This document shows, in pieces, positions 44,077-53,413 of a DNA stretch of 64,000 nt. The stretch is taken from contig NZ_CP098478.1 in NCBI RefSeq assembly GCF_023702675.1, forward strand, positions 1,736,001-1,800,000, given 5' to 3'. The stretch comes from Acinetobacter sp. C26M (GTDB lineage Bacteria > Pseudomonadota > Gammaproteobacteria > Pseudomonadales > Moraxellaceae). The notes under the pieces were generated by a model. The model was not told where the DNA came from and did no database searches. It saw only the letters and a list, made by a program, of their open reading frames with translations. The position numbers and the translations under genes were made by a program. Every line of letters starts with the position of its first letter. The stretch's first letter is position 1.

Positions 44077-44673
44077 ATGTTAATTCGTAAATTATTTAAG
44101 TTTGAAAATGCTCATATTGTACGTAACTGTACATCGGATCGTTGTAAGCGTTCGATTCATGGGCATAGTTATAAAGTTGAATTATTATTAAAAGCGTCAA
44201 AGTTAGATCATGGGCAAATGGTCTATGACTTCGGTCTGTTAAAAGGTGTTATCAAAGAGTTGTATGATAGTTTTGATCATGCAATCTGTTTTTGGCAGAA
44301 AGATGATGCTGCTTATATTGACGCATGTAAAACATTTAGCGCACGTTGGATTGCTTTACCAGTTTCGCCGTCAGCTGAACAGTTTTCGCGTATTTTCTTT
44401 TATCTTGCTCAGCAGGTATTGAACTCAACCACAACTCAAAACGGTGAGGGTGATGTTGAAGTTTACTCTGTTATTGTGCATGAAACAGATACGGGTTATG
44501 CACAGAGTTTTCAAGAAGATATTGATAACGAGCAAATGGGTTCATTGAGTCTGGATCAAATCGTATTTTCAGAGCAAGTACAGGCTGAATGGAGTGATGT
44601 TCAGATGTACGAAAACCTGAAAAAAGGAATAAAGTTTCAAAATCCAAATGTAGAATTACAAGTCAATATTTGA
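44077..44673 (+). CDS. queD: 6-carboxytetrahydropterin synthase (QueD family)
   Basis: 198 residues, longer than typical QueD. The zinc histidines lie in FENAHIV and SIHGHSY, and the reactive Cys in CTSDRCKRS. A later VYDFGLLKGVIKELYDSFDHA segment is the family core with the third zinc His or active-site Asp-His. QueD makes the pterin precursor of queuosine. The extra C-terminal part (about 50 residues) is acidic and not recognised. Confidence 0.85.
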   Translation: MLIRKLFKFENAHIVRNCTSDRCKRSIHGHSYKVELLLKASKLDHGQMVYDFGLLKGVIKELYDSFDHAICFWQKDDAAYIDACKTFSARWIALPVSPSAEQFSRIFFYLAQQVLNSTTTQNGEGDVEVYSVIVHETDTGYAQSFQEDIDNEQMGSLSLDQIVFSEQVQAEWSDVQMYENLKKGIKFQNPNVELQVNI

Positions 44674-44717
44674 GTGCTTTTTCACTCCAGTGAGTGAATT
44701 TATTTCAAGGAATGTGG

Positions 44718-45431
44718 ATGCAATTTACTGAACAGCAGCAGGACAAGTTAAGTAAAGTTCAGTTGGATGAGTCTTGGAAAATCTCGCTTTCAGAGTTTCT
44801 ATTGAGTCAGAAAATGGATAATTTACGCGAGTTTTTGCAACAAGAAAAACTTGCAGAAAAAACCATTTATCCACCAAGTAAACAGATTTTTAATGCGCTG
44901 AATACGACACCACTTGGTGATGTTAAAGTGGTGATTTTAGGACAAGATCCGTATCATGGCCCAAACCAAGCCAATGGCCTGAGTTTTTCGGTACAAAGAG
45001 GGATTGCATTACCACCGTCTTTGCGTAATATTTTTCATGAATTACATACGGACTTGGCTGTGCCTGTTTCACGTCATGGTGACCTGAGTAAATGGGCGGC
45101 ACAAGGCGTATTGTTACTTAACAGCGTACTCACGGTAGAAGCAGGACAACCGACTTCGCATCAGAAACAAGGGTGGGAAGACTTCACAGATACCGTAATT
45201 GATGTATTGAATGAACAGCGTGAACATGTTGTGTTTATTTTGTGGGGTGCCTATGCGCAACGCAAAGGTCAGCGTATCGATCGTAATAAACATCTGGTTC
45301 TAAGTGCAGCACATCCATCGCCACTTGCTGCAAATCGCGGTGGTTTTTTTGGTTGCAAAGTATTTTCTAAAACAAATCATTATTTGAAACAACATGGCAT
45401 TGAGCCTATAGACTGGCAATTGGACGCATAA
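44718..45431 (+). CDS. ung: Uracil-DNA glycosylase, family 1
   Basis: 237 residues from ATG 44718 (AAGGA six bases upstream; the GTG at 44694 is rejected). Motifs: [17 protein letters not shown] with the catalytic Asp, [10 protein letters not shown], and [16 protein letters not shown] with the catalytic His and DNA-intercalating loop region. It removes uracil from DNA in base-excision repair. It overlaps the next gene by one base (TAATG). Confidence 0.96.
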   Translation: MQFTEQQQDKLSKVQLDESWKISLSEFLLSQKMDNLREFLQQEKLAEKTIYPPSKQIFNALNTTPLGDVKVVILGQDPYHGPNQANGLSFSVQRGIALPPSLRNIFHELHTDLAVPVSRHGDLSKWAAQGVLLLNSVLTVEAGQPTSHQKQGWEDFTDTVIDVLNEQREHVVFILWGAYAQRKGQRIDRNKHLVLSAAHPSPLAANRGGFFGCKVFSKTNHYLKQHGIEPIDWQLDA

Positions 45432-46552
45432 TGACTTCTCCTGATTTAAATAGCTATCATCCAGATTTAGTTATTGAACACGCTAAAAATGGTTGGCGAA
45501 TCATTCGTTTGAATCGACCTAAATCTTTGCACGCCTTAGATGAATCAATCGTAAGTGCACTGCTGAAAGTTTTTGAAGATTTTCATGTCGATGAAACTGT
45601 TAAAGCGATTTGGTTTGACTCAACCACACCAAAAGCATTTTGTGCGGGTGGTGATGTTCGTAAATTACGCCAACTTGTAATTAATCAGGAAGTTGATGCT
45701 GCGAATCAATTCTTCCAGCAGGAATATGCGCTTGATTTACTATTGCATAACTATGCTAAACCGATTGTGGTTTGGGGTGAGGGTTATGTGATGGGTGGTG
45801 GGCTTGGTCTGTTTATGGCTGCACCATTCCGTCTAGTCACGCCTTATTCACGTTTGGCAATGCCAGAAATTAATATCGGTTTATACCCTGATGTGGGGGC
45901 GAGTCGCTTCTTGGCCGATCGTGGACAAATTGGTTTGTTTACCGGCTTGACGGGTTCAATTATGACGGCCGCAGGAGCATTTAGCATTGGTTGGGCGACG
46001 CATATCTGTGAAGCGCAACGTGATAATGTGCTTCAAAAAGTACTCAGTGTGGATTGGAATCATTATCCAGCAGGTGCATTTAGAGCAATTGACGATACCT
46101 TAAATAGTTTGCATCGTCCTGTCGCTTCCGGCCCGTTACAAAACTCAATTGATGTAATTCATAGTGTTTGTCGAGGACAGAGCTTTGAGTATGATTATCA
46201 ATCAATTATTGGTTTGAGTGATGCAAGCAGTGACTGGTTGCGTCAAGCCAGTGAAAACTTACAGAAAGGCTCTCCAAGCACAGCTGCAATCACATGGTTG
46301 CTATGGCAATGGGGCAAACAAGGTCATGCATGGGATGAAGTGTTTGCATTGGAAGCACAAATTTCTGATTGGAAGATTCGTCATCCAGACTTTGTCGAGG
46401 GTGTGCGTGCACGTTTGGTAGATAAGGATTTATCTCCAGAATGGCAGGCAACTGAGCAACTCAGCTTGAAAGGTATCTTGGGGGATTGTCCTCCTGTGAC
46501 CAATATCGAAAGCTGGAACGCATTATTAAAGCAATATGGTGTTATTGCCTGA
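45431..46552 (+). CDS. Enoyl-CoA hydratase/isomerase family, 3-hydroxyisobutyryl-CoA hydrolase-like
   Basis: 373 residues of the crotonase fold. FCAGGDVRKL and EGYVMGGGLGLF form the oxyanion hole, and PEINIGLYPDVGASRFL carries the Glu and Asp typical of 3-hydroxyisobutyryl-CoA hydrolase (valine degradation). The C-terminal half matches the length of that group. It is cotranscribed with ung by overlap, which seems a chance pairing. A plain enoyl-CoA hydratase activity is the alternative. Confidence 0.85.
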   Translation: MTSPDLNSYHPDLVIEHAKNGWRIIRLNRPKSLHALDESIVSALLKVFEDFHVDETVKAIWFDSTTPKAFCAGGDVRKLRQLVINQEVDAANQFFQQEYALDLLLHNYAKPIVVWGEGYVMGGGLGLFMAAPFRLVTPYSRLAMPEINIGLYPDVGASRFLADRGQIGLFTGLTGSIMTAAGAFSIGWATHICEAQRDNVLQKVLSVDWNHYPAGAFRAIDDTLNSLHRPVASGPLQNSIDVIHSVCRGQSFEYDYQSIIGLSDASSDWLRQASENLQKGSPSTAAITWLLWQWGKQGHAWDEVFALEAQISDWKIRHPDFVEGVRARLVDKDLSPEWQATEQLSLKGILGDCPPVTNIESWNALLKQYGVIA

Positions 46553-46557
46553 GTCAT

Positions 46558-47067
46558 ATGAATTCTGAAAACTTTAATGATGAATATTGGATGCAGCTTG
46601 CCTATGAGCAGGCTGCATTAGCAGCAGCGCAAGGTGAAATACCTGTTGGGGCAATTTTGGTTAGCAATGGGCAGGTAATTGGTGCAGGATACAATGCACC
46701 AATCAAATTGTCAGATCCAACAGCACATGCAGAGATACAAGCCTTACGTGCTGCTTGTCAGTCTTTGAATAACTATCGTTTACCTGAAGATACTACACTC
46801 TTCGTGACACTCGAACCTTGTACCATGTGTGTGGGCGCATTAATTCATGCACGGATACAGCGTGTAGTTTTTGCTACCACTGAACCTAAAGCAGGGTCAT
46901 TGGTGAGTGCTAGACAACTGCTAGAAAGTGGTTATTACAATCATAAATTCGCCTTTGAACAAGGCTGCTTACAAGAACAATGCTCATTGCAGTTAAGTGA
47001 CTTTTTTAAGCAAAGAAGAAATGAGAAGAAGAAAATCCGTTCGTCAAAAACGTCCTTAAATGATTAA
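46558..47067 (+). CDS. tadA: tRNA-specific adenosine deaminase TadA
   Basis: 169 residues from ATG 46558; the longer frame overlaps the previous gene. The zinc motifs are TAHAEI (His and catalytic Glu) and PCTMCVGAL (two Cys). It converts A34 to inosine in tRNA-Arg(ACG). The basic C-terminal tail (RRNEKKKIRSSK) fits RNA binding. It starts five bases after the previous stop. Confidence 0.94.
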   Translation: MNSENFNDEYWMQLAYEQAALAAAQGEIPVGAILVSNGQVIGAGYNAPIKLSDPTAHAEIQALRAACQSLNNYRLPEDTTLFVTLEPCTMCVGALIHARIQRVVFATTEPKAGSLVSARQLLESGYYNHKFAFEQGCLQEQCSLQLSDFFKQRRNEKKKIRSSKTSLND

Positions 47068-47133
47068 AAATGTCTTATGAGTTGTGGCAAACTAAGCCTC
47101 CGATGATTTTGGGTCATATCAAAAGGCGAACTT

Positions 47134-47574
47134 ATGCGTAATGCAATCACCATAGAAAAAGAATTTAATGCACCGATTTCCGACGTTTTTGAACTTTTGT
47201 CAAAACATGTCACGTATAACAAGGCATTTGCACCTTTACAGGTTGTACGTGTTAAAGACTCCGCTGATCCGCAACGTCCTGATGGTGTAGGTTCGATTCG
47301 TCGTATGGGCTTTGGACCAATTAAGCCATTACAGGAAGAAATTACTTTGTTGGAAGAAAATAAGCGTATTGAGTATAAGTTGATTAATAACCCTTTGGTG
47401 AAGCATCACTTGGGGCAAATTGACTTTAAAGAAATTACACCTTTTATAACTTTAGTGACTTATAAGATTGAATTTACAGCAAAAGCACCTTTAGTTAGTA
47501 AATTAGTTCTTGCACAACTCAAAGCAGCGATTACACTAGGTTTTTCAAAATTAGCCAAATCAGTTGCTTCATAA
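47134..47574 (+). CDS. SRPBCC-family protein
   Basis: 146 residues with a START/polyketide-cyclase-like fold: an N-terminal strand (ITIEKEFNAPISDVFELLS), a central GVGSIRRMGFGP turn and a long C-terminal helix. Such proteins bind hydrophobic ligands, and function is not predictable. It lies between tadA and cmk with short gaps. Confidence 0.8.
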   Translation: MRNAITIEKEFNAPISDVFELLSKHVTYNKAFAPLQVVRVKDSADPQRPDGVGSIRRMGFGPIKPLQEEITLLEENKRIEYKLINNPLVKHHLGQIDFKEITPFITLVTYKIEFTAKAPLVSKLVLAQLKAAITLGFSKLAKSVAS

Positions 47575-47583
47575 GAGATGGGA

Positions 47584-48264
47584 ATGACAGTTCATATTAT
47601 TACGATAGATGGCCCAAGTGGTTCGGGAAAAGGCACACTGGCTGCTAAAATTGCAGCACATTACCAGTTTAATTTATTAGACTCTGGCGCGTTATATCGT
47701 TTACTTGGACTGTCATTGTTTCAACGAGGCTTGCTGGATCAAGTCGATACAAACTTAGAGCAATGTGTTGAGTTTGCTACGCATTTAGATATCGAATTTA
47801 AAACAACTGAAGCAGCGACGCTTGTTTTTCTGGAGGGTGTAGATGTTACTAACACCATTCGAACGGAACAAGTGGGTGAGTATGCTTCTAAAGTCGCAAC
47901 AGTGCCTGAATTAAGAAAGGCATTATTCGCGCGCCAACGAGCATTTATTCAAGCACCAGGCTTGGTTGCTGATGGGCGTGATATGGCAACTTCGATTTTT
48001 CCAGAGGCTCAAGCGAAAATTTATTTAACGGCATCGGCCGAGTCTCGGGCAGAGCGACGCGTAAAACAGTTGCAGGGCATGGGGCTTGATGCTAAAATAA
48101 GCGACATTTTATCTAACATACAGGCTAGAGATAAGAGAGATATGGAGCGCGCTGTTGCTCCGCTCAAGCCAGCTGATGATGCATATATCATTGATAGTTC
48201 TACAATAGGCATCGATGAGGTGTTTCAGCTAATGGTTGACTATATCAATAGCTGTATAAAATAG
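47584..48264 (+). CDS. cmk: Cytidylate kinase
   Basis: 226 residues from ATG 47584 (AAGAG six bases upstream; ATG 47578 is possible). P-loop [14 protein letters not shown], then LDSGALYR and [13 protein letters not shown], the CMP-binding part, and [13 protein letters not shown]. It phosphorylates CMP and dCMP. It stands in front of rpsA, the usual gammaproteobacterial order cmk-rpsA-ihfB. Confidence 0.95.
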   Translation: MTVHIITIDGPSGSGKGTLAAKIAAHYQFNLLDSGALYRLLGLSLFQRGLLDQVDTNLEQCVEFATHLDIEFKTTEAATLVFLEGVDVTNTIRTEQVGEYASKVATVPELRKALFARQRAFIQAPGLVADGRDMATSIFPEAQAKIYLTASAESRAERRVKQLQGMGLDAKISDILSNIQARDKRDMERAVAPLKPADDAYIIDSSTIGIDEVFQLMVDYINSCIK

Positions 48265-48379
48265 ATACACAATTTTTTTATCAGTTGAAGCATTGCTTGA
48301 TCAGATTTTTTGGACAATGTAACAACTTAACTAAACCGGCCTTGTCTGATCCAAGACCGCGGACTTTATCAGGTATATC

Positions 48380-50062
48380 ATGACCGAATCTTTTGCAGCC
48401 CTCTTTGAAGAAAGTGAATTAAACCTCAACGTTGAAAAGGGTGCAGTCATCCAAGGTACTGTTGTTAGTATCGATTCTGACTGGGTTACTGTTGACACTG
48501 GCCTTAAATCTGAAGGCGTAGTTGACCGTGCTGAATTTTTAAATGAACAACGTGAACTTGAAGTTCAAGTTGGCGATACTGTTGACGTAGTTGTTGAAGC
48601 GCTTGACAACGGTATGGGTCAAACAGTTTTATCACGTGAAAAAGCGAAGCGTGCTGAAACTTGGACTAAACTTGAGAAAATCTTTGAAGACGGCGAAATC
48701 GTTACTGGTGTTATCTCTGGTAAGGTTAAAGGCGGTTTCACTGTTGACATCGGTCCTGTACGTGCATTCTTACCAGGTTCTTTAGTTGACACTCGTCCTA
48801 TCCGTGACACAACTCACCTTGAAGGTAAAGAGTTAGAGTTCAAAGTAATCAAACTTGATGCTAAACGTAACAACGTTGTTGTATCTCGTCGTGCAGTTAT
48901 GGAAGCTGAATCTTCAGCTGACCGTGAAGCATTGCTTGCTCAACTTGAAGAAGGTCAAACAGTTACAGGTACTATCAAGAACCTTACTGATTACGGCGCG
49001 TTCGTTGATCTTGGCGGTATTGATGGTCTTCTACATATCACAGATATGGCTTGGAAGCGTATCAAGCACCCTTCAGAAGTTGTTGAAGTTGGTCAAGAAG
49101 TTACTGTTAAAGTACTTAAGTTTGACCGCGAGCGTAACCGCGTATCTTTAGGTCTTAAGCAATTAGGCGAAGATCCATGGTTAGCGATCATGAGCCGTTA
49201 CCCTAAAGGTTCTATCGTTAAAGCACGTGTTACTAACTTAACTGACTACGGTTGTTTCGCTGAAATCGCTGAAGGCGTTGAAGGTTTAGTACACGTTTCA
49301 GAAATGGACCACACAAACAAAAACATCCACCCATCTAAAGTTGTTCAGATCGGTGACGAAGTTGATGTTATGGTTCTTGAAGTTGACGAAGAACGTCGTC
49401 GTATTTCATTGGGTATCAAACAAACTCGTGCTAACCCATGGGAAGAGTTTGCTAAAGCAAATGAAAAAGGCGAAAAAGTTTCTGGTACGATCAAGTCAAT
49501 CACTGACTTCGGTATCTTCATCGGTTTATCTGGTGGTATCGACGGTTTAGTACATTTATCTGACATTTCTTGGAACGAACAAGGCGAAGAAGCTATCCGT
49601 CGTTACAAGAAAGGTGACACAGTTGAAGCAGTTATCTTATCTGTAGACGCTGAAGGTAACCGTATCAGCCTTGGTATCAAGCAATTAAACAGCGATCCAT
49701 TCAATGATTTCTTAGCTGCGAACGAGCGCGGTGCTTTGGTTAAAGGTACTGTGACTGCTGTTGATGCTAAAGGTGCTACAGTTAAATTAGCTGATGACAT
49801 CGAAGCAACGCTTAAAGCTTCTGAAATCAACCGTGACCGCGTTGAAGATGCAACTAAATTCTTAGAAGTTGGTCAAGAAGTTGAAGCGAAGATCATCAAC
49901 GTTGATCGTAAATCTCGCTCTATCAACTTGTCTATCAAAGCGAAAGACGAAGCTGAAGAGAAAGAAGCTGTAAACAATGCTCGTCAAGCTGCTGCAACTC
50001 AAACTGCAGAAAGCAATGGTCCTAAGACTATTGGTGACTTAATTAAAGCTCAAATGAAGTAA
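48380..50062 (+). CDS. rpsA: 30S ribosomal protein S1
   Basis: 560 residues with six S1 (OB-fold) repeats, recognisable by repeating GxV...G...V motifs such as [19 protein letters not shown] and [18 protein letters not shown]. It binds mRNA on the ribosome. Codon use is strongly biased, as expected for a highly expressed gene. The leader (48265-48379) has no clear Shine-Dalgarno sequence, typical of rpsA autoregulation by S1. Two hairpins follow the stop. Confidence 0.97.
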   Translation: MTESFAALFEESELNLNVEKGAVIQGTVVSIDSDWVTVDTGLKSEGVVDRAEFLNEQRELEVQVGDTVDVVVEALDNGMGQTVLSREKAKRAETWTKLEKIFEDGEIVTGVISGKVKGGFTVDIGPVRAFLPGSLVDTRPIRDTTHLEGKELEFKVIKLDAKRNNVVVSRRAVMEAESSADREALLAQLEEGQTVTGTIKNLTDYGAFVDLGGIDGLLHITDMAWKRIKHPSEVVEVGQEVTVKVLKFDRERNRVSLGLKQLGEDPWLAIMSRYPKGSIVKARVTNLTDYGCFAEIAEGVEGLVHVSEMDHTNKNIHPSKVVQIGDEVDVMVLEVDEERRRISLGIKQTRANPWEEFAKANEKGEKVSGTIKSITDFGIFIGLSGGIDGLVHLSDISWNEQGEEAIRRYKKGDTVEAVILSVDAEGNRISLGIKQLNSDPFNDFLAANERGALVKGTVTAVDAKGATVKLADDIEATLKASEINRDRVEDATKFLEVGQEVEAKIINVDRKSRSINLSIKAKDEAEEKEAVNNARQAAATQTAESNGPKTIGDLIKAQMK

Positions 50063-50069
50063 TTTGTTA

Positions 50070-50106
50070 AAAAGTACGTTTCTTGTAACTGAGACGTACT
50101 TTTTTA
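50070..50106 (+). terminator. Rho-independent terminator of rpsA
   Basis: AGTACGTTTC pairs with GAGACGTACT (one G-U pair), followed by a T run. Confidence 0.85.
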
Positions 50107-50120
50107 TACAAAAATACTGC

Positions 50121-50158
50121 AAACGGTAGCGTAGTAATCATGTACTGCGCTACCGTTT
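50121..50158. terminator. Second long hairpin between rpsA and ihfB
   Basis: Sixteen-bp stem (50121-50136 with 50143-50158, one G-U pair) and a 6-base loop, about 15 bases after the first terminator. It could be a second terminator, an RNA-processing site or a repeat. Confidence 0.6.
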
Positions 50159-50219
50159 TGTATTTAAACAGGTTATTATTAAAAACATTGAAAAGTAGCA
50201 ATAATTAAAGAGGTCATCA

Positions 50220-50522
50220 ATGACTACTGAAGCACTTAATAAATCTGATTTAATTGAACGGATTGCACTTAAAAACCCACACTTGGCTGAACCTTTAGTT
50301 GAAGATGCAGTTAAGATTATGATTGATCAAATGATTGAAGCACTTTCAAGTGGCGATCGTATTGAAATCCGTGGTTTTGGTAGTTTTGCATTACATCACC
50401 GTGAGCCACGTTTAGGCCGAAATCCTAAAACAGGTCGATCTGTAGATGTTGCAGCGAAAGCAGTCCCACACTTTAAACCTGGTAAAGCACTTCGTGATGC
50501 AGTAAACGAATCTGCTGAATAA
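50220..50522 (+). CDS. ihfB: Integration host factor beta subunit
   Basis: 100 residues, an HU/IHF-family DNA-bending protein. DNA-binding arm: [20 protein letters not shown] and [11 protein letters not shown]. It pairs with IhfA. IHF usually assists sigma-54 promoters such as the one predicted before rtcB. The gene follows rpsA, as in most gammaproteobacteria, and has its own leader with AGAGGT. Confidence 0.95.
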   Translation: MTTEALNKSDLIERIALKNPHLAEPLVEDAVKIMIDQMIEALSSGDRIEIRGFGSFALHHREPRLGRNPKTGRSVDVAAKAVPHFKPGKALRDAVNESAE

Positions 50523-50536
50523 GAATTGAGGTGTTT

Positions 50537-50902
50537 ATGCGTTATGTATTAATTGCATTACTCGTTGCCATTTTTGGTTATTCACTCGCTCTGGTTCTTC
50601 AGAACCCAGCTGAATTACAAGTAGATTTATTATTTACTCAAGTTCCAGCCATGCGTTTAGGTCTACTACTTTTATTGACGCTCGCATTGGGTATCGTTGT
50701 GGGTTTATTGCTGGGTGTTCAAGTTTTCCGAGTCTTCCAGACCAGTTGGGAAATTAAACGACTGCGTAAAGATATCGACTATCTTCGAAAAGAGCAGATA
50801 CAACTTGCACAACAGGCTGCCGCAGAAGCTGCTGCAAGTGTAAGACATGAAAAAACAGTGTTGGATATCAATCCTGAGAGTCAGACTCGTACTCCACTGT
50901 AA
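50537..50902 (+). CDS. lapA: LapA-domain membrane protein
   Basis: 121 residues from ATG 50537 (GAGG five bases upstream; the GTG at 50531 is rejected). Two transmembrane helices (about 3-22 and 40-65) are separated by ALVLQNPAELQVDLLF, the LapA/DUF1049 signature, then a coiled coil (IKRLRKDIDYLRKEQIQLAQQ) in the cytosol. LapA with LapB tunes LPS synthesis in E. coli. No lapB gene follows here. Confidence 0.88.
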   Translation: MRYVLIALLVAIFGYSLALVLQNPAELQVDLLFTQVPAMRLGLLLLLTLALGIVVGLLLGVQVFRVFQTSWEIKRLRKDIDYLRKEQIQLAQQAAAEAAASVRHEKTVLDINPESQTRTPL

Positions 50903-50952
50903 TTAAGAATATTGATGAAGTTATAAACTCGAGAAGATATTATAACTTGACT

Positions 50953-50984
50953 AAATAGCCCTTTATTTAAAGGGCTATTTTTTT
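50953..50984. terminator. Bidirectional terminator between lapA and azlD
   Basis: AAATAGCCCTTT (50953-50964) pairs with AAAGGGCTATTT (50969-50980), with T run on the plus side. Confidence 0.9.
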
Positions 50985-50987
50985 ATG

Positions 50988-51314
50988 CTAAGGAACACCG
51001 AGATATCTTAAGAATGCGGTGATGAGCATGGCCACCAAGATAACAACAATCAATGAATATTTTTTCCAAGCAAAAATAATCGCAACTGAGACCCCGATGA
51101 TTTTGCTGATACCACTAAAATTAGTTTCAGTAAACAGCGTATTGAATATGGCCAAGGTAAACAGAAGCACACAAGCAGAATCGGCAAGAAGTTGTTTGTG
51201 ATGTTCTTTAAAAGTCATGCGATTGGCTAAGTAAAATCCCGAATAACGAATGAGATAAGTACCAAGGGCAAGTACGGCAATTCCTACAAAGATATAACTT
51301 TCACTATATTTCAT
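50988..51314 (-). CDS. azlD: AzlD family branched-chain amino acid transport protein
   Basis: 108 residues with about four membrane helices, typical AzlD length and layout (ALGTYLIRYSGFYLANR at the first loop). AzlD works with AzlC to export branched-chain amino acids. Its start overlaps the azlC stop by four bases. Confidence 0.88.
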   Translation of the reverse strand: MKYSESYIFVGIAVLALGTYLIRYSGFYLANRMTFKEHHKQLLADSACVLLFTLAIFNTLFTETNFSGISKIIGVSVAIIFAWKKYSLIVVILVAMLITAFLRYLGVP

Positions 51315-51967
51315 TTAGATTTGCCTTTGAGTAATAGGCCGAACATAGATACTAAAACAGGTAAGCCTGTTGGTAGTAACGGAATAGAGGCTAAAGATAA
51401 TGTGCTACCCAAAAACACGCGATTCCGTGTGGTTTTGTTTCTTAGCATAGGTAGGATTAATGCGAAAAGAATGGCAGGGAACGCAGCATCTATACCAAAT
51501 ACGTAGATGTCAGGAATGTTTTTACTCAACAGGTAACCTATAAACACGCCAACTGGCCAAAGAATAGCAATCCCTGATCCGCACATCCAATAAGCCCATT
51601 TTTTGGTTTGATCATCTTGTTGGCTCAATCCAAACATGACACTTTCATCATTCATAATGTGGCAAGCGATAAAGCGGTAAGCATTTTTTTCAATAAATGT
51701 TGCAACTGATAAGCCAAATGGGAGATGGCGTAAGTTAATCAATATCCCTGTTAAGGCTGCGAAAATAGGGTTTGCGCCTGTTGCAATCATTCCAACGAAG
51801 GTAAATTCTGCCGCGCCTGCGAGTACAGTGAGTGAGAGAAGTAATGGAACCCACATCGGTACATCAAAACTTGCTGCAACAGAGCCCAAAGAAATGCCGA
51901 CAATGCCTGTAGCAATTGAAATAAGGATGATTGCCTTAATTAAACTGTGCCGCTCTTTATCTTGCAT
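51311..51967 (-). CDS. azlC: AzlC family branched-chain amino acid exporter
   Basis: 218 residues with several membrane helices. Family stretches: AGAAEFTFVGMIATGANP and LINLRHLPFGLSVA. It forms the AzlCD exporter with the next gene. It is divergent from the XRE-cupin regulator, whose product is the likely repressor or activator; inverted repeats lie in the 89-bp intergenic region. Confidence 0.9.
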   Translation of the reverse strand: MQDKERHSLIKAIILISIATGIVGISLGSVAASFDVPMWVPLLLSLTVLAGAAEFTFVGMIATGANPIFAALTGILINLRHLPFGLSVATFIEKNAYRFIACHIMNDESVMFGLSQQDDQTKKWAYWMCGSGIAILWPVGVFIGYLLSKNIPDIYVFGIDAAFPAILFALILPMLRNKTTRNRVFLGSTLSLASIPLLPTGLPVLVSMFGLLLKGKSK

Positions 51968-51985
51968 CTTTATTTTCTATATCAA

Positions 51986-52040
51986 ACGAACGCACGATAT
52001 AATAGATTAATTTTATATCGTTCGTCAAAGCGAACGTTCG
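51986..52040. promoter_or_regulatory. Operator-like repeats between azlC and its regulator
   Basis: ACGATAT (51994-52000) and ATATCGT (52015-52021) form an inverted repeat. CGAACGTTCG (52031-52040) is a perfect palindrome, and its half-site CGAACG also occurs at 51987-51992 and reversed as CGTTCG at 52019-52024. Confidence 0.6.
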
Positions 52041-52056
52041 TTTTTTATGGTGTTAT

Positions 52057-52605
52057 ATGGCATTACCAATCGAAATTGTTGCTAAAGGCTTACAACGAGA
52101 AAGACAAAAGGCTGGGCTGTCCTTGGCTGAAGTTGCTCGTCGAGCAGGTATTGCAAAATCAACTCTGTCGCAATTAGAAGCGGCTCAAGGGAATCCAAGT
52201 CTAGAAACCTTATGGGCTTTGTGTGTGGCTTTGGATATCCCATTTGCGAAGTTAATGGAAAGCAATATCACGCAAACGCAAGTGATCCGTTTTGGTGAAG
52301 GACCTTCGGTTTCTTCGGAGATTGCCCATTATCAAGCGATTTTATTGGCAAATTGTCCAACGGGTGCCAGACGAGATGTTTATATGCTAACAACACAGCC
52401 AGGTGAGCCACGCTGTAGCCAGCCACACCCGATTGGTAGTGTTGAGCATATTATTATTATGAAAGGTCAGGCTAAGGTAGGGTTGATTTCAGAACCCGTG
52501 TTGCTGAGTGAAGGGGATTATATTTGTTACCCAGCGGATCAAGCACATATCTTTGAAGCATTGGAAGTTGATACTAGAGCTATTTTAATATCAGAGCAAA
52601 GATAG
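52057..52605 (+). CDS. XRE-family regulator with C-terminal cupin domain
   Basis: 182 residues. N-terminal helix-turn-helix (LAEVARRAGIAKSTLSQLEAAQGNPSLETL, about 20-55), then a cupin sensor domain (about 105-180: HPIGSVEHIIIMKGQAKVG, SEGDYICYPADQAHIFEA). This architecture is common for regulators of amino acid exporters and amine or sugar catabolism. It is divergent from azlCD, which it probably controls through the repeats between them. Confidence 0.88.
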   Translation: MALPIEIVAKGLQRERQKAGLSLAEVARRAGIAKSTLSQLEAAQGNPSLETLWALCVALDIPFAKLMESNITQTQVIRFGEGPSVSSEIAHYQAILLANCPTGARRDVYMLTTQPGEPRCSQPHPIGSVEHIIIMKGQAKVGLISEPVLLSEGDYICYPADQAHIFEALEVDTRAILISEQR

Positions 52606-52717
52606 GTGCATTTCAACCTATCGGAAAAGCTTTTTTTCAATATGATAGTTTTCTTGCTTTGTTCATTGTGTGAATCACTTTATAATTAGCCGATTTTTAT
52701 GTGATGGAACTAGATTC

Positions 52718-53398
52718 GTGAGTATTATTGTTGCCCTAGACGCAAAAAGCCAATATGACGCCTTAACAATTGTAGATCAACTGGATCCGTCACTTTGTCG
52801 TGTCAAGGTAGGCAAAGAGCTATTTACTCATGAAGGTCCATCCATCGTTAAAAATTTTCAAGACAGAGGTTTTGAGGTTTTCCTTGATTTAAAATTTCAC
52901 GATATTCCTAACACGACTGCTCAAGCGGTGTGTGCTGCTGCGGATCTCGGTGTGTGGATGGTGAATGTGCATGCATCAGGTGGTCGTAAGATGATGGAAA
53001 CCTGTGTGGAGCGCCTTAAAGCAGGTAACTACTCAACTCAATTGATTGCGGTGACGGTTCTGACGTCAATGGGCCGTGAAGACTTACGTGATCTAGGTTT
53101 GGATATAGAGCCTGTTGAACATGTAAAGCGTTTAGCAAAACTTACTCAAGAGAGTGGATTAGATGGTGTCGTGTGTTCAGCGCAAGAAGCTAAGATCCTT
53201 CGCGAAATGTTAGGACAAGAGTTTGCATTGGTCACGCCAGGGATTCGACCTGAAGGTTCAAATGCTGATGATCAAAAGCGTATTGTGACGCCAAAACAAG
53301 CAATGTTGGATGGTTCAACTCATTTAGTTATCGGTCGCCCAATTACCAAGGCTGAGAACCCAACTGAAATGTTAAAGTCAATTTTAGCTTCAATCTAA
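52718..53398 (+). CDS. pyrF: Orotidine 5'-phosphate decarboxylase
   Basis: 226 residues from GTG 52718 ([15 protein letters not shown]); the longer ATG frame upstream has no family-like sequence. It makes UMP in pyrimidine synthesis. The catalytic motif [13 protein letters not shown] holds the Asp-Lys-Asp array, and [17 protein letters not shown] is the phosphate-binding stretch. In related genomes pyrF usually sits close to lapA; here azlCD and the regulator lie between. Confidence 0.95.
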   Translation: MSIIVALDAKSQYDALTIVDQLDPSLCRVKVGKELFTHEGPSIVKNFQDRGFEVFLDLKFHDIPNTTAQAVCAAADLGVWMVNVHASGGRKMMETCVERLKAGNYSTQLIAVTVLTSMGREDLRDLGLDIEPVEHVKRLAKLTQESGLDGVVCSAQEAKILREMLGQEFALVTPGIRPEGSNADDQKRIVTPKQAMLDGSTHLVIGRPITKAENPTEMLKSILASI

Positions 53399-53413
53399 TT
53401 GGCTACTGTCGCT

